From: an uncultured Ruminococcus sp.
GTDB taxonomy: Bacteria > Bacillota_A > Clostridia > Oscillospirales > Ruminococcaceae
Direction: 5' to 3'
DNA: 5,050 nt
NCBI GenBank assembly: GCA_900315975.1
Contig: ONBA01000082.1
Location: 1-5,050 of the forward strand
Part shown: piece after piece, positions 4,985 through 5,050 of the stretch
Position numbering within the stretch: position 1 is the stretch's first letter
How the letters are laid out: every line of letters starts with the position of its first letter
Notes under the pieces: model-generated
The model's database searches: none
Told to the model about the DNA's origin: nothing
What the model saw: only the letters and a program-made list of their open reading frames with translations
Position numbers and translations under genes: made by a program

Positions 4985-5013
4985 TATACAAAACAGCGTA
5001 AATATGGTAAAAT
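4985..5013 (+). promoter_or_regulatory. Promoter reading out of the window
   Basis: TATACA (4985-4990, 4 of 6) and TAAAAT (5008-5013) lie 17 bases apart, with TGG before the -10. Transcription would start near 5020. An inverted repeat, ACAGCGT (4993-4999) with ACGCTGT (5027-5033), brackets the -10, and a small hairpin GCTGT-GAAA-ACAGC follows at 5029-5042. The gene it drives is beyond the window. Confidence 0.5.
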
Positions 5014-5050
5014 AGAGATACAAGAAACGCTGTGAAAACAGCACCCGGAG

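Overview
The window looks like one end of an integrated mobile element in a low-to-mid-GC Firmicute. A Ruminococcus-like member of the Oscillospirales is my best guess. The basis is codon use (CTG, GAG, CAG and ATA are common), strong AGGAGG-type ribosome binding sites, sigma-A promoters with extended -10 boxes, and a DUF6809-like protein beside an excisionase/integrase pair. The genus is inferred, not proven.

Layout. Positions 1-582 hold the 3' end of a coiled-coil protein with a C-terminal membrane anchor. A very small ORF overlaps its stop codon by an ATGA junction. Positions 583-874 contain no convincing gene but are packed with inverted repeats that would fold into a many-stemmed RNA (or DNA) structure. 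Next comes an IS1182-type insertion sequence with an intact DDE transposase (964-2301) and its own promoter. A 25-of-29 inverted repeat (875-903 and 2384-2412) brackets it and probably marks its ends, giving an element of about 1.54 kb. Positions 2413-2531 again hold two strong hairpins, so the IS may have split a single structured locus of roughly 400-550 bases. The class of that locus is not identified.

Positions 2668-2946 encode a small DUF6809-like protein closed by a hairpin terminator. A leader-sized ORF (3015-3128) runs into a compact recombination module: a TTG-started excisionase-like helix-turn-helix protein (3071-3289), coupled by ATGA to a full tyrosine integrase (3286-4500) with R, K, H-x-x-R, H and Y visible. 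This pair would excise and integrate the host element.

Directly after the integrase stop is a near-consensus promoter followed by four copies of a GAAATAAYA motif in a 69-base leader. Then comes an AT-rich gene (4609-4971) of unknown function, whose protein carries two copies of a KYPDDE-centred unit exactly 57 residues apart. The last 70 bases hold another promoter with a flanking inverted repeat, reading out of the window.

The best candidates for something undescribed are the IS-split structured locus, the repeat-bearing leader after the integrase, and the internally duplicated protein it precedes. No known defence or RNA-guided system is recognisable.
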